Below, in pieces: positions 52,164 through 61,445 of a DNA stretch of 64,000 nucleotides. Numbering within the stretch: position 1 is the stretch's first letter; every line of letters starts with the position of its first letter. The notes under the pieces are model-generated. The model did no database searches, had not been told where the DNA came from, and was given only the letters and a program-made list of their open reading frames with translations. Position numbers and translations under genes: made by a program. Origin of the DNA: Actinophytocola gossypii (GTDB lineage: Bacteria > Actinomycetota > Actinomycetes > Mycobacteriales > Pseudonocardiaceae); assembly GCF_025165815.1 (NCBI RefSeq), contig NZ_JAFFZE010000014.1, positions 454,052 to 518,051 on the forward strand, in the 5' to 3' direction.

Positions 52164-53414
52164 ATGACCAGACACCAGATCGACCCGAGGACCGTGACCG
52201 AGAGCGACCTCGCCCGGCACCTGCTGGCCGCGCGGGGCATCCAGTGGATGCGCGGCAACCGGGGCGACCCGTACGCGCTGATCCTGCGTGCCCAGGGCAT
52301 CGACCCGCACCGGCTGTTCCCCGGGCTGCGCGGCGCGCCGGTCATCCGGCAGAGCGAGACCGACGTCTGGGTGACCGTCGACCACGCCGCCGGCCGGCAG
52401 ATCCTCGCCGACCCCCGGCTGCGCCTGCGCGACCAGGCCGCGGCCAAGCGGCGCAAGCGGGTGTTCACCATCGACTCGCGCACCAGCCTCAAGCACGTGC
52501 TGTCCGTGGACGACGCGGTGCTGGCGATGGACCGCGCCGAGCACGACCGGCTCCGCCCGATCGCCGAGCGGATCCTCGCGCCGGACGCCGACGAGGTGAC
52601 CCGGGTGTTCGCCGAGACCCTGGCGAAGACGCTGGCCAACACCTCGGCGAACACCGGCGGCCGGTTCGACCTGATGACCGACTTCGCCCGCCCGGCCACG
52701 GTGTCCGTGCTCGCCGAGCTGACCGGCGTGCCGGCCGGTGCCCGCGACGACCACGCCGCGGCGTGCGCCGGCGCCGGTCCCGCCTTGGACGCGACCCTGT
52801 GTCCGCCGACCCTGGCGATGACCACCCGGCTCGTCGCCGCCTACGACGCGATCCGCGAGACCTTCGCCGGCCACGACGCCGGACATGACGAGGACGCGCG
52901 CGCGGTCGGCCTGCTCGCCGCGGTCGCCGGTACCGAGGTCACCACGAACCTGATCTGCGACGCCGTGCTCGCGCTGCTCGACCACCCCGACCAGTGGCGA
53001 CTGCTGCGCGCCGAGCCGGATCGCGCGCCGGACGCGGTCGAGGAGGCGCTGCGCTTCGCCCCGCCGGTACGGCTGGAGAGCCGGATCGCCGCCGAGGACG
53101 CCGAGGTCGCCGGGCAGGCGGTCGGCAGGGGCGACCAGGTCGTCGTGCTGGTCGACGCAGCGAACCGGGACCCGGCGGTGTTCGCCGAGCCGGACCGGTT
53201 CGACCTCACCAGGACCTCCTCGGCCGGGCACCTCGCCCTGCCGGAGGGATCTTCCACGAGTCTCGTCGCCGCGCCCGCGCGGCTGCTCGCCGGCGCGGCC
53301 CTGCGTGTCCTCGCCGACACCGTTCCGGAACTGCGCACCGACGGGGATGTCGTGCGCCGCATGCGGTCCCCGGTGGTGCGCGGCATCGCACGCTGCCCGG
53401 TCGCCAGCCAGTAA
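52164..53414 (+). CDS. P450-like glycosyltransferase activator without heme ligand (EryCII/DesVIII family)
   Basis: The protein (416 residues) follows the P450 fold, including [20 protein letters not shown] and an EEALRF ExxR. The heme-binding loop FGxGxHxCxG is missing: the region after [12 protein letters not shown] reads [19 protein letters not shown] with no cysteine ligand. This is the hallmark of EryCII/DesVIII helpers, which bind and activate EryCIII/DesVII-type glycosyltransferases and do not oxidise anything. It is the only such helper in the window, against five glycosyltransferases, and it is not adjacent to any of them. Confidence 0.9.
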   Translation: MTRHQIDPRTVTESDLARHLLAARGIQWMRGNRGDPYALILRAQGIDPHRLFPGLRGAPVIRQSETDVWVTVDHAAGRQILADPRLRLRDQAAAKRRKRVFTIDSRTSLKHVLSVDDAVLAMDRAEHDRLRPIAERILAPDADEVTRVFAETLAKTLANTSANTGGRFDLMTDFARPATVSVLAELTGVPAGARDDHAAACAGAGPALDATLCPPTLAMTTRLVAAYDAIRETFAGHDAGHDEDARAVGLLAAVAGTEVTTNLICDAVLALLDHPDQWRLLRAEPDRAPDAVEEALRFAPPVRLESRIAAEDAEVAGQAVGRGDQVVVLVDAANRDPAVFAEPDRFDLTRTSSAGHLALPEGSSTSLVAAPARLLAGAALRVLADTVPELRTDGDVVRRMRSPVVRGIARCPVASQ

Positions 53415-53442
53415 ATCGAACCAGAGGTGGATGGAGCGCTCC

Positions 53443-54552
53443 ATGACCACGTTAGTGTGGGATTACCTGACCGAGTACGAGGACGAACGCGAGGACATCC
53501 TCGGCGCGGTCGACCAGGTCTTCCGCTCGGGCAAGCTCGTGATGGGCCCGAGCGTGTCGGGCTTCGAGTCCGAGTTCGCCGAGTACCACGGCGTCGCGCA
53601 CGGCGTCGGCGTGGACAACGGCACCAACGCGCTGAAGCTCGGCCTGCAGGCGCTCGGCGTCGGCCCCGGCGACGAGGTGATCACCGTGTCCAACACGGCG
53701 GCGCCGACCGTGGTCGCGATCGACGGCACCGGGGCCACCCCGGTGTTCGTGGACGTGCGCCGCGAGGACTACCTGATGGACGTCGAGCAGGTCGCCGCCG
53801 CCATCACCCCGCGCACCAAGTGCCTGCTGCCGGTGCACCTGTACGGCCAGTGCGTCGACATGGCCCCGCTGGAGGCGCTCGCCGCCGAGCACGGCCTGAA
53901 GATCCTGGAGGACTGCGCGCAGTCCCACGGCGCCCGCCACCACGGCCGGATCGCCGGCAGCATGGGTGACGCGGCCGCGTTCTCCTTCTACCCGACCAAG
54001 GTGCTCGGCGCGTACGGCGACGGCGGCGCCACCATCACCTCGGACGCCGAGGTCGCCGACAACCTCAGGAAGCTGCGCTACTACGGCATGGCCGAGCGGT
54101 ACTACGTGGTCCGCACCCCCGGCCACAACAGCCGGCTGGACGAGGTGCAGGCGGAGATCCTGCGGCGCAAGCTGCGCCGGCTGGACGGCTACCTGGAGCG
54201 CAGGCGGGCCGTCGCGCGGCGCTACGCCGAGGGCCTGGCGGACACCGACCTGGTGCTGCCGTCGATCGCCGAGGGCAACGACCACGTGTACTACGTCTAC
54301 GTCGTCCGCCACCCCGAGCGGGACCGGATCATCGAGGCGCTCAAGTCCTACGACATCAGCCTGAACATCAGCTACCCGTGGCCGGTGCACACGATGACCG
54401 GCTTCGAGCACCTCGGCTACTCGCGCGGCTCGCTGCCGGTGACCGAGGAGCTCGCGAACCAGATCTTCTCGCTGCCCATGTACGCGTCCCTGTCGCTCGA
54501 CGTGCAGGACAAGGTGATCAGCGCCCTCACCGAGGTGCTGCGCACCGTCTGA
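53443..54552 (+). CDS. NDP-ketosugar aminotransferase (DegT/DnrJ/EryC1; EvaB/KijD2-like)
   Basis: A 369-residue PLP aminotransferase with the internal-aldimine Lys in [15 protein letters not shown] (about 186). The N-terminal [12 protein letters not shown] and the PTK lysine motif resemble EvaB/KijD2-type enzymes that aminate C-3 of 2-deoxy-3,4-diketo sugars. With the following 2,3-dehydratase and C-methyltransferase, C-3 amination is the best inference; C-4 is the alternative. Start chosen at 53443 (GGAG 6 bases upstream); an ATG at 53431 is in frame with tighter spacing. Codon 4 is TTA (53452-53454), rare in such genomes. Confidence 0.9.
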   Translation: MTTLVWDYLTEYEDEREDILGAVDQVFRSGKLVMGPSVSGFESEFAEYHGVAHGVGVDNGTNALKLGLQALGVGPGDEVITVSNTAAPTVVAIDGTGATPVFVDVRREDYLMDVEQVAAAITPRTKCLLPVHLYGQCVDMAPLEALAAEHGLKILEDCAQSHGARHHGRIAGSMGDAAAFSFYPTKVLGAYGDGGATITSDAEVADNLRKLRYYGMAERYYVVRTPGHNSRLDEVQAEILRRKLRRLDGYLERRRAVARRYAEGLADTDLVLPSIAEGNDHVYYVYVVRHPERDRIIEALKSYDISLNISYPWPVHTMTGFEHLGYSRGSLPVTEELANQIFSLPMYASLSLDVQDKVISALTEVLRTV

Positions 54553-54566
54553 GTCAGGAGCCTTCC

Positions 54567-56018
54567 ATGACGGTCCCCCGCACCTCGTTCCCGACCCTGC
54601 ACGGGCGGGACGAGGCACACACACCCGTGCAGATCGCCGAGTCGGTGCTGTCGCGGCAGAGCCCGCTCACCGAGCTGGACACCGTCTTCTCCTGGTTCGC
54701 CGAGCTGCGGGAGCGCTCGTTCACCGAGGTCGAGCGCGTCCCGCTGGCCGCGATGACCGGCTGGCGGACCGACCAGGAGACCGGCAACATCGGCCACCGG
54801 AGCGGCAAGTTCTACACCGTGCAGGGCCTGGACGTCCGCGTGCCGGACGGCCCGGTCCCGCACTGGAACCAGCCGATCATCGACCAGCCGGAGGTCGGCA
54901 TCCTCGGCATCCTGGTCAAGGAGTTCCACGGCGTGCTGCACTGCCTGATGCAGGCCAAGGTGGAACCGGGCAACTGCAACGGACTGCAGCTGTCCCCCAC
55001 CGTGCAGGCGACGCGGAGCAACTACACCGGTGTCCACAACGGACGGTCGGTGCCGTACCTGGAGTACTTCCGCGACCAGGGCCGCCACCACGTCCTCGCC
55101 GACGTGCGGCAGTCCGAGCAGGGCTCGTGGTTCTACCAGAAGCGCAACCGCAACATGGTCGTCGAGGTGTTCGAGGACGTCGAGCTGCTGGACGGGTTCT
55201 GCTGGCTCACCCTGGGCCAGCTGCACCAGCTGCTCGCCGTCGACGACATCGTGAACATGGACGCCAGGACGGTGCTCGCCTGTCTGCCGTTCGCCGGCAA
55301 GAACCTCATCCCCGCCTTCTCCCCCGGCGACAGCTTCCGCTCCTCGCTCATCCGCTCGTACAGCGAGCAGAGCGGGACGCTGCACCCGACGAGCCAGATC
55401 CTCAACTGGCTCACCGACGTCCGCACGCGCGAGGAGGTGCACACCACCACCGTTCCGCTGCGCGGCCTGCCCGGCTGGTACCGCGACGACGACGTCATCG
55501 CGCACGAGAGCGGGCGGTTCTTCGAGCTGATCGGCGTGCACGTGCGCGCGGGCGGGCGGGAGGTCGCCGAGTGGAGCCAGCCGATGATCCGGCCGCTGGA
55601 GACCGGCGTGGTGGCGTTCCTCGTGGCGCAGTTCGGCGGCGTGCTGCACGCGCTGGTCCGCGCCATGGTCCAGCCGGGCTACAAGGACGTCGCCGAGCTC
55701 GCCCCGACCGTGCAGTGCGCGCCGGGCAACTACGACGACCTGCCGCCGGCGTCCCGGCCGAGGTTCCTCGACGTGGTCACGTCCGCCACCGCGGAGCAGG
55801 TCCGCTACGACGTCACGCTGTCCGAGGAGGGCGGGCGGTTCTACCACGCCCGCAACCGGTACCTGGTCGTCGAGGTCGCTCCCGACCCGCAGTTCGACCA
55901 CCCGGACTTCCGCTGGATGCCCCTGCACCAGATGGTGGACCTGTTGCGCCACAGCCACTACGTCAACGTCGAGGCACGCAGCCTGGTGGCCTGCCTGCAC
56001 AGTCTGTCCGGTGCATGA
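54567..56018 (+). CDS. NDP-hexose 2,3-dehydratase (TylX3/EvaA family)
   Basis: A 483-residue protein made of two homologous halves, each with the family pattern: GRFF/GKFY, HWNQPII or EWSQPMI, GVLHCLMQAKVEPGN or GVLHALVRAMVQPGY, then a FYxxRNR and VEV segment. The tandem repeat is characteristic of enzymes that remove the C-2 hydroxyl from NDP-4-keto-6-deoxyglucose to give the 3,4-diketo-2,6-dideoxy sugar. It commits the pathway to a 2-deoxysugar, which the aldo-keto reductase or aminotransferase would then take. CAGGAG lies before the ATG, and 14 bp separate it from the aminotransferase stop. Confidence 0.93.
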   Translation: MTVPRTSFPTLHGRDEAHTPVQIAESVLSRQSPLTELDTVFSWFAELRERSFTEVERVPLAAMTGWRTDQETGNIGHRSGKFYTVQGLDVRVPDGPVPHWNQPIIDQPEVGILGILVKEFHGVLHCLMQAKVEPGNCNGLQLSPTVQATRSNYTGVHNGRSVPYLEYFRDQGRHHVLADVRQSEQGSWFYQKRNRNMVVEVFEDVELLDGFCWLTLGQLHQLLAVDDIVNMDARTVLACLPFAGKNLIPAFSPGDSFRSSLIRSYSEQSGTLHPTSQILNWLTDVRTREEVHTTTVPLRGLPGWYRDDDVIAHESGRFFELIGVHVRAGGREVAEWSQPMIRPLETGVVAFLVAQFGGVLHALVRAMVQPGYKDVAELAPTVQCAPGNYDDLPPASRPRFLDVVTSATAEQVRYDVTLSEEGGRFYHARNRYLVVEVAPDPQFDHPDFRWMPLHQMVDLLRHSHYVNVEARSLVACLHSLSGA

Positions 56019-56054
56019 TGCCTCCCAACCACGACAACGGAGCGAGCCGCAGCC

Positions 56055-57251
56055 ATGACAAGGTGCCGGGTATGTGACCAGGCCGTCCAGGAGTTCTTCG
56101 ACTTCGAGCGGCAACCGCTTTCCTCAGCGTTCCCCCTGCCCGGCGAGGCCGACGGCGAGTTCTTCTTCCGACTCGCCGTCGGCATCTGTTCGTCCTGCAC
56201 CCTGGTGCAGCTGATCGAGGACGTGCCGCAGGAACACGCGCACCACCAGGGCTACCCGTACCACTCGGCCGGCTCCTCGGTGATGCACAAGCACTTCACA
56301 CAGACCGCGTACGACCTGCTGGAGACCGAGCTGACCGGCCCCGACCCGTTCGTGGTCGAGATCGGCGCCAACGACGGCGTGCTGCTGCGGACGTGCGGCG
56401 ACGCAGGCGTGCGCCACCTCGCCGTCGAGCCGTCCGGGGCCGGCGGCGTCCGGGTGCACCGGGCGTTCTTCGACGCCGCGTCCGCCGCCGACATCCGCGC
56501 GGAGAACGGGCCGGCGGACGTGGTCTACGCGGCCAACACCATCTGCGGCGTCGCCGACCTGGCCGCCGTGTTCGCCGGTCTGGACGTGCTGCTCGGGCCG
56601 GACGGCGTGCTCGTGTTCGAGGACCCGTACCTCGGCGAGATCGTCGAGCGGACCGCGTTCGACCAGATCTACGACGAGCACGTCTTCTTCTTCACCGCCC
56701 GGTCCGTCCGGTCGATGGCCGAGCGCTTCGGCTTCGAGCTGGTCGGCGTCGAGCGGCTGCCGGTGCACGGCGGCCAGATCCGCTACACGATCGCTCACGC
56801 GGGCCGCCGCGTGCCGTCGCCCGCGGTGGCCGAGCTGGTCCGCGAGGAGACCGGCCGCGGCCTCGCCGACCTGGCCACGCTGGAGGACTTCGCCGCCAAG
56901 GTCCGGGGCATCCGCACCGACCTGGTCGCGCTGCTGGGCGACCTGCGTGCCGCCGGGAACACGATCGCCGGCTACGGCGCGACCGCCAAGAGCTCGACGG
57001 TGGCCAACTACTGCGGCCTCGGCCCGGACCTGGTGCCGTTCGTCTGCGACACCACCCCGGGCAAGCAGGGCAGGGTCACCCCCGGCTCGCACATCCCGGT
57101 CCGGCCGGCGGCCGCGTTCGCCGACCCGTACCCGGACTACGCGCTGCTGTTCGCGTGGAACCACGCCGAGGAGATCATGGCCAAGGAGCGCGCCTTCCGT
57201 GCCGCGGGCGGCCGCTGGATCCTCTACGTGCCGACCGTCCACATCGTCTAG
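56055..57251 (+). CDS. NDP-sugar C-methyltransferase (TylC3/KijD1 family)
   Basis: A 398-residue protein with the four-cysteine N-terminal zinc site typical of this family (CRVC at 4-7, CSSC at 45-48), a SAM motif VVEIGANDGVLL (about 100), EDPYLGEI, YDEHVFFFT and the C-terminal GYGATAKSSTVANY region. Such enzymes methylate C-3 of deoxysugars in mycarose, kijanose and vancosamine pathways. Following a 2,3-dehydratase and an aminotransferase, the likely product is a 3-amino-3-C-methyl-2,3,6-trideoxy sugar. It is the last gene of the operon, closed by a palindromic terminator. Confidence 0.92.
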   Translation: MTRCRVCDQAVQEFFDFERQPLSSAFPLPGEADGEFFFRLAVGICSSCTLVQLIEDVPQEHAHHQGYPYHSAGSSVMHKHFTQTAYDLLETELTGPDPFVVEIGANDGVLLRTCGDAGVRHLAVEPSGAGGVRVHRAFFDAASAADIRAENGPADVVYAANTICGVADLAAVFAGLDVLLGPDGVLVFEDPYLGEIVERTAFDQIYDEHVFFFTARSVRSMAERFGFELVGVERLPVHGGQIRYTIAHAGRRVPSPAVAELVREETGRGLADLATLEDFAAKVRGIRTDLVALLGDLRAAGNTIAGYGATAKSSTVANYCGLGPDLVPFVCDTTPGKQGRVTPGSHIPVRPAAAFADPYPDYALLFAWNHAEEIMAKERAFRAAGGRWILYVPTVHIV

Positions 57252-57266
57252 TCCGATTGACACCGA

Positions 57267-57294
57267 GGGCTCGGCCTCCCGGGAGGCCGAGCCC
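57267..57294 (+). terminator. palindromic terminator after the sugar operon
   Basis: Arms 57267-57280 and 57281-57294 are perfect reverse complements (14 bp each, GGGCTCGGCCTCCC type), followed by TTTCGT. It starts 15 bp after the C-methyltransferase stop. Confidence 0.8.
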
Positions 57295-57315
57295 TTTCGT
57301 GTGCGCACAAAGGGA

Positions 57316-57355
57316 ACGGCCGCGGTGACTGGGGGAGTTCAGCCACCGCGGCCGT
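57316..57355 (-). terminator. terminator of the ABC transporter operon
   Basis: Twelve-base arms 57316-57327 and 57344-57355 (ACGGCCGCGGTG and its complement) surround a 16-base loop, 22 bp beyond the stop of the minus-strand permease gene. A few T residues follow on the minus strand. Confidence 0.65.
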
Positions 57356-57377
57356 CTTCGCGACCGGAGCGTCGGGG

Positions 57378-58190
57378 TTACACGAACCGCTTCCGGTACA
57401 GCCGGGTCGCCAGCGGGTAGGCGACGCAGAGGATCGCCACCCACCAGATCAGCGCCGGCCAGCCGCTGGCCGCCACCGGCTGGTCGAGCAGCAGCGCGCG
57501 CACGGTGTCGACCACCTGGGTCACCGGCTGGTACTCCACGAACTGGCGCAGGCCGTCGGGGAGCGTGTCGGCCTGCACGAACGCGGTGCTGGCGTAGGGG
57601 CTGAACATCAGGATCAGGCCCAGCCCGCTCGCACCGTCGACCGACTTGGCGACCAGGCCGAGCACGGCGGCGACCCAGGCCAGCGAGAACGCGAACAGCA
57701 CCAGCATGCCCAGCGTCAGCAGCCAGTCGCCGATCGAGCCGGACGGCCGGAAGCCGACCGCGAAGCCGAGTCCGACCATCACGGTCAGCGCGATCAGCCC
57801 GCGGATGACCGCGGCGACGATGTGCCCGGTGATCACCGCCGAGTCGAGCATCGCGATCGCCCGGAAGCGGTCGACGACGCCCTCCTGCATGTCGGACTGC
57901 ACCGCGAGGGTGGTCGACACCGAGATCATCGTGACGCTGATGACCAGGATGCCCGCCATCAGGTAGTTGATGTAGGTGGTGCCGCCGACGTCGATCGCGC
58001 CGCCGAACATGAAGCGGAACATCAGCAGCATGACCGCCGGCAGCATGATCGCGGTGAAGATCTGGTCCGGACTGCGGGTCAGGTGGTGGACGTGGCGGCC
58101 GATGAGCACGCGGGTGTCGCTCACCGCCCAGTACAGTGCGGAACGCTTCTCCGGCAGCACGATGCCGTCGGCTCCGAGGGTCGCGGTCAC
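57378..58190 (-). CDS. ABC-2 type drug efflux permease (DrrB-like)
   Basis: A 270-residue integral membrane protein with about six hydrophobic segments and the ABC-2 layout of DrrB: an N-terminal ALYWAVSDTRVLIGRHVHHLTRSPDQ stretch split here by a soluble portion, then IMLPAVMLLMFRFMFG. It forms the membrane channel for the ATPase encoded just upstream. The GTG start overlaps the ATPase stop by 4 bp, so the two are coupled. The likely job is export of, or self-resistance to, the glycosylated macrolactam. Confidence 0.92.
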   Translation of the reverse strand: MTATLGADGIVLPEKRSALYWAVSDTRVLIGRHVHHLTRSPDQIFTAIMLPAVMLLMFRFMFGGAIDVGGTTYINYLMAGILVISVTMISVSTTLAVQSDMQEGVVDRFRAIAMLDSAVITGHIVAAVIRGLIALTVMVGLGFAVGFRPSGSIGDWLLTLGMLVLFAFSLAWVAAVLGLVAKSVDGASGLGLILMFSPYASTAFVQADTLPDGLRQFVEYQPVTQVVDTVRALLLDQPVAASGWPALIWWVAILCVAYPLATRLYRKRFV

Positions 58191-59176
58191 AGCGCGGCTC
58201 CTACCTCTTCGTCGTGGTTGTCGTCGGTGGACTGGTTGGTCGGCTCGTTGCCGCGTCGGGTGAGGGCGAAGAACACGTCGTCGAGCGTGGGCTTGGTCAG
58301 GGACAGGGACTCGATCTCCAGGCCCTTGTTCTCCAGGGTGTCGAGGAGGCGCTTGACGTGCGCGGCGCCGTCGACCACGAGGCTGATGGTGCGGGTGTCC
58401 TCGTCGTGCTGCAGGCCGTCGCCCTCGATCACCTGCCGGGCGCGGTTGAAGTCGCCGCCGCTGGCCAGGACCAGCTCGACGCGCTCCTTGCCGACGCCCT
58501 GCTTGAGCTCGGCCGCGGTGCCCTCGGCGATGATCCGCCCGCCGTCGATGACGGCGATCTTGTCGGCGAGCTGGTCGGCCTCCTCCAGGTACTGGGTGGT
58601 CAGCAGGATCGTGGTACCGGCGGCGAGCAGCTGCTTGATGGCCGCCCACATCGTCGCCCGGCTGCGCGGGTCGAGGCCGGTGGTCGGCTCGTCCAGGTAG
58701 AGGATCGGCGGCGTGACCAACAGGCTCGCGGCCAGGTCGAGGCGGCGCTTCATGCCGCCCGAGTAGCCCTTCACCTGCTTGTCGCCGGCCTCGACCAGGT
58801 CGAACTGCTCCAGCAGCTGCTGGGCGCGCACCTTGGCGTTGGCCACGCTCAAGTGGTGCAGCCGGCCCAGCATGATGAGGTTCTCCCGGCCGGTGTGCAT
58901 CCAGTCGAGCGCGACGAACTGGCTGACCAGGCCGATCGAGCGGCGCACGCCGTCGCGCTGGCGCACCACGTCGTAGCCGTTCACGGTGACCGACCCGCTG
59001 GACGGGCCGGCCAGCGTGCTGAGGATCTTGACGACCGTGGTCTTGCCGGCGCCGTTCGGACCGAGCAGGGCGAGCATCGTACCCCGCTCGACATTCAGGT
59101 CGACCCCTTTGAGCACCTCCACATCCCCATAGTTCTTCTTGAGATCCCTGATCTGGATCGCGAGTTCACCGGTCAT
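58187..59176 (-). CDS. ABC transporter ATP-binding protein (DrrA-like)
   Basis: A 329-residue ATPase with Walker A GPNGAGKTT (39-47), signature YSGGMKRR (about 138-145), Walker B ILYLDEPTTGLD and a C-terminal domain typical of DrrA-type drug exporters. It powers the permease to which it is translationally coupled. The gene is divergent from the TetR regulator, across a 96-bp gap full of dyad repeats, so it is probably repressed by that regulator until product accumulates. Confidence 0.94.
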   Translation of the reverse strand: MTGELAIQIRDLKKNYGDVEVLKGVDLNVERGTMLALLGPNGAGKTTVVKILSTLAGPSSGSVTVNGYDVVRQRDGVRRSIGLVSQFVALDWMHTGRENLIMLGRLHHLSVANAKVRAQQLLEQFDLVEAGDKQVKGYSGGMKRRLDLAASLLVTPPILYLDEPTTGLDPRSRATMWAAIKQLLAAGTTILLTTQYLEEADQLADKIAVIDGGRIIAEGTAAELKQGVGKERVELVLASGGDFNRARQVIEGDGLQHDEDTRTISLVVDGAAHVKRLLDTLENKGLEIESLSLTKPTLDDVFFALTRRGNEPTNQSTDDNHDEEVGAAL

Positions 59177-59200
59177 TGTTTCCCCTCGCTCCGGGTCAAC

Positions 59201-59237
59201 TGTATAGGCCCTATAGTGATGGGTGTAGGGTATACAC
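59201..59237. promoter_or_regulatory. putative TetR operator between exporter and regulator
   Basis: The AT-rich gap holds TATAGG-C-CCTATA (59203-59215, perfect) and GTGTA/TACAC arms (59223-59227 and 59233-59237). A wider dyad TGTATA/TATACA spans 59201-59236. Dyads in a divergent exporter-TetR gap are the classic operator position. Confidence 0.6.
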
Positions 59238-59272
59238 TGTTCGCGGCGAACGTCAACAGAGTGGTGGTGGGG

Positions 59273-60037
59273 ATGAGCCAGGACGACGAGACGGCCCGCA
59301 GGCTGGAGTTCCTGTGGCGCGACGACGAGCGGCCGAGGAGCGGCCCGGGTCCCAAGCCCGGCCTGAGCACCGAGCGCATCGTGCGCGCCGCGATCGAGAT
59401 CGCCGACGGCGAGGGCCTGGACGGGGTGTCCATGCAGCGCGTGGCCAAGCGGCTGGACGTCACGGCGATGTCGCTGTACCGGTACGTGCCGAGCAAGGAC
59501 GACCTGGTCGACGCGATGATGGACACCGCGTCCGGCGAGCCGCCCGACCTCGCCGGCCTACCCGGCTGGCGTGACCGGGTGGAGGGCTGGGTCAAGGGGC
59601 TGTGGGCCCGCTACCAGGCACATCCCTGGATGCTGCGGGTGCGGCTGGGCAACCCGATCGGGCCGAACCAGCTGGCCTGGTTCGAGGCCCTGCTGCACTC
59701 GATCTCCGACATCGGGCTCAGCCACGACGAGATGATCTCGGTCAACCTGTTCGTCAGCGGCGCCACCCAGGGCCTGGCGAAGATCTCCGTGGACACGGCG
59801 CCCGGGCCGGCCGACGCCGGGGGCATGACCTACGACCAGGCCCTGACCAAGGTCGTCGACGCCGAACGGTTCCCCACGCTGAGCGCCCTGCTGGCCGCCG
59901 GCACCTTCACCGCCCCGGAGCGGGTCCCGGAGCCCACCGACGCGTACGTGGTGCCCAACCTCGAGTTCGGCCTGCGCCAGATGCTGGCCGGCATCGAGGA
60001 CTACGTGGCCGAACGCCGCCGGAACAGGGGCGAGTAG
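59273..60037 (+). CDS. TetR/AcrR-family transcriptional repressor
   Basis: A 254-residue regulator with an N-terminal helix-turn-helix (VSMQRVAKRLDVTAMSLYRYV, roughly 60-80) and a longer, ligand-binding C-terminal domain. Its position opposite the DrrA/DrrB pair suggests autoregulation and control of export, with the macrolactam or an intermediate as ligand. I chose the ATG at 59273 (GGTGGGG upstream) because the helix-turn-helix spacing fits the family; the frame is open much further upstream. Its TAG stop lies inside a GGGG direct-repeat box of the next operon. Confidence 0.9.
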   Translation: MSQDDETARRLEFLWRDDERPRSGPGPKPGLSTERIVRAAIEIADGEGLDGVSMQRVAKRLDVTAMSLYRYVPSKDDLVDAMMDTASGEPPDLAGLPGWRDRVEGWVKGLWARYQAHPWMLRVRLGNPIGPNQLAWFEALLHSISDIGLSHDEMISVNLFVSGATQGLAKISVDTAPGPADAGGMTYDQALTKVVDAERFPTLSALLAAGTFTAPERVPEPTDAYVVPNLEFGLRQMLAGIEDYVAERRRNRGE

Positions 60038-60069
60038 GGGTTAGCGGAAAACGCGGCGGCCGATAGGCT
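60027..60069 (+). promoter_or_regulatory. GGGG direct-repeat box and -10-like hexamer before the glycosyltransferase trio
   Basis: GGGGCGAGTAGGGG (60027-60040) is followed after exactly 23 bases by TAGGCT (60064-60069). The box ends 77 bases before the GT3 ATG and overlaps the TetR stop codon. It matches the boxes at 11143, 14951 and 51065. Confidence 0.5.
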
Positions 60070-60117
60070 GCGAATTGTATTTCTCCGGAATTCCGCCCCG
60101 ATGCAACGGAGCGATTC

Positions 60118-61440
60118 ATGCGCGTTCTGTTCACGGTGTTCGCCGCGAAACCGCATTTCTACAACCTGGTGCCGCTGGCCTGGGCCATGCGGGCCGCCGG
60201 GCACGAGGTGTGCGTGGCGAGCCAGCCGGACCTCACGGAGACCATCGCGGCCACCGGCCTCACCGCCGTCCCGGTCGGCGAGGAGCTGCACATGGTGCGC
60301 GCGTTCCAGGGCGGCGACGACGAGGACGCCGACGACGGCGGCGCGCCCTGGCAGCGGCTGACCGGGCTCGCCGAGCTGGACCCGGCCAAGCTGACCTGGA
60401 ACTACGTGCTCGGCGTGTTCACCGTCGGCTGCTCGATGGAGTACGAGTACCTGGCCGGCCAGTCCATGACCGACGACCTGGTCGAGTTCGCCCTCGGCTG
60501 GCGGCCCGACCTGGTGGTCTGGGACGCGCTCACCTTCGCCGGCGGGATCGCCGCGACCGTGAGCGGCGCCGCGCACGCCCGCGTGCTGTTCGGTCAGGAC
60601 TACGTGTACCGCATGTACCGCGACTACCTCGACCTGCTCGCCGCCCAGCCGGCGGACCGGCGCGACGACCCGGTGTCCGACTGGCTCACCGGCCGCCTCG
60701 GCCGGTACGGCCACGAATTCGACCCCGACCGGGCGCTGGAGCTGATGACCGGCCAGTGGACCGTCGACCCCACCCCGCCGTGGATGCAGCTGCCCCTGGA
60801 CCTGCCGTACCAGCCGGTGCGCTACGTCCCGTTCAACGGCCCGAGCACCGTGCCGGACTGGGTGCACGAGCCGCCGAGCCGCCCACGGGTGTGCCTGTCG
60901 CTCGGCGTCTCCGGCCGGGAGCTGTTCGGCGGCGACCAGGTGTCCAGCGGGGACCTGGTGACCGTGGCCGACCTGCTGGAGGCGCTCGCCGACTTCGACA
61001 TCGAGCTGATCGCGACGCTCAACGCCGAGCAGCTGGCGTCGGTGTCCGCGCTGCCGGACAACGTGCGCGCGGTCGACTTCATCCCGCTCAACGAGCTGCT
61101 GCCGAGCTGTTCGGCGATCATCCACCACGGCGGCTTCGGCACCACCGGGAACGTGCTCGCCCACGGCGTGCCCAACATCGTCATCCCGGCGCCGTGGTGG
61201 GACGCGGCCCGGCTGGCCGGGCTGCTCGAGGACCGGGGCGCCGGTCTGCTGCTCGACCACGCCGAGCTGAGCCGGGACACGTTGCGCGACAAGCTGTCCC
61301 GGCTGCTGACCGAACCGTCCTACCGGGACACCGCCGAGGTGGTGCGCGCGGAGCTCGACCTGGCGCCGAGCCCGCACCAGCTGGTCCCCCGGCTGGAACG
61401 GCTGTCCGAACGGCACCGGCCAGCCCCGGTCGCGGGGTGA
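60118..61440 (+). CDS. macrolide-type glycosyltransferase GT3
   Basis: A 440-residue EryCIII/DesVII-type glycosyltransferase: N-terminal MRVLFTVFAAKPHFYNLVPLAWAMRAAGHEV, central VVWDALTFAGG, PFNGPSTVPDW, and donor-site IIHHGGFGTTGN. The C-terminal helix region is ordinary (charged, Arg/Glu/Asp-rich), unlike GT4 and GT5. GGAG lies before the ATG. It is the first of three tandem paralogues and overlaps or abuts the next (stop 61438-61440, next ATG 61446). Confidence 0.93.
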   Translation: MRVLFTVFAAKPHFYNLVPLAWAMRAAGHEVCVASQPDLTETIAATGLTAVPVGEELHMVRAFQGGDDEDADDGGAPWQRLTGLAELDPAKLTWNYVLGVFTVGCSMEYEYLAGQSMTDDLVEFALGWRPDLVVWDALTFAGGIAATVSGAAHARVLFGQDYVYRMYRDYLDLLAAQPADRRDDPVSDWLTGRLGRYGHEFDPDRALELMTGQWTVDPTPPWMQLPLDLPYQPVRYVPFNGPSTVPDWVHEPPSRPRVCLSLGVSGRELFGGDQVSSGDLVTVADLLEALADFDIELIATLNAEQLASVSALPDNVRAVDFIPLNELLPSCSAIIHHGGFGTTGNVLAHGVPNIVIPAPWWDAARLAGLLEDRGAGLLLDHAELSRDTLRDKLSRLLTEPSYRDTAEVVRAELDLAPSPHQLVPRLERLSERHRPAPVAG

Positions 61441-61445
61441 GCGGC

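Noticed and set aside
52164..53414. A second catalytic cytochrome P450
   Set aside because: No FGxGxHxCxG loop or cysteine ligand is present. The protein fits the EryCII/DesVIII helper family instead.
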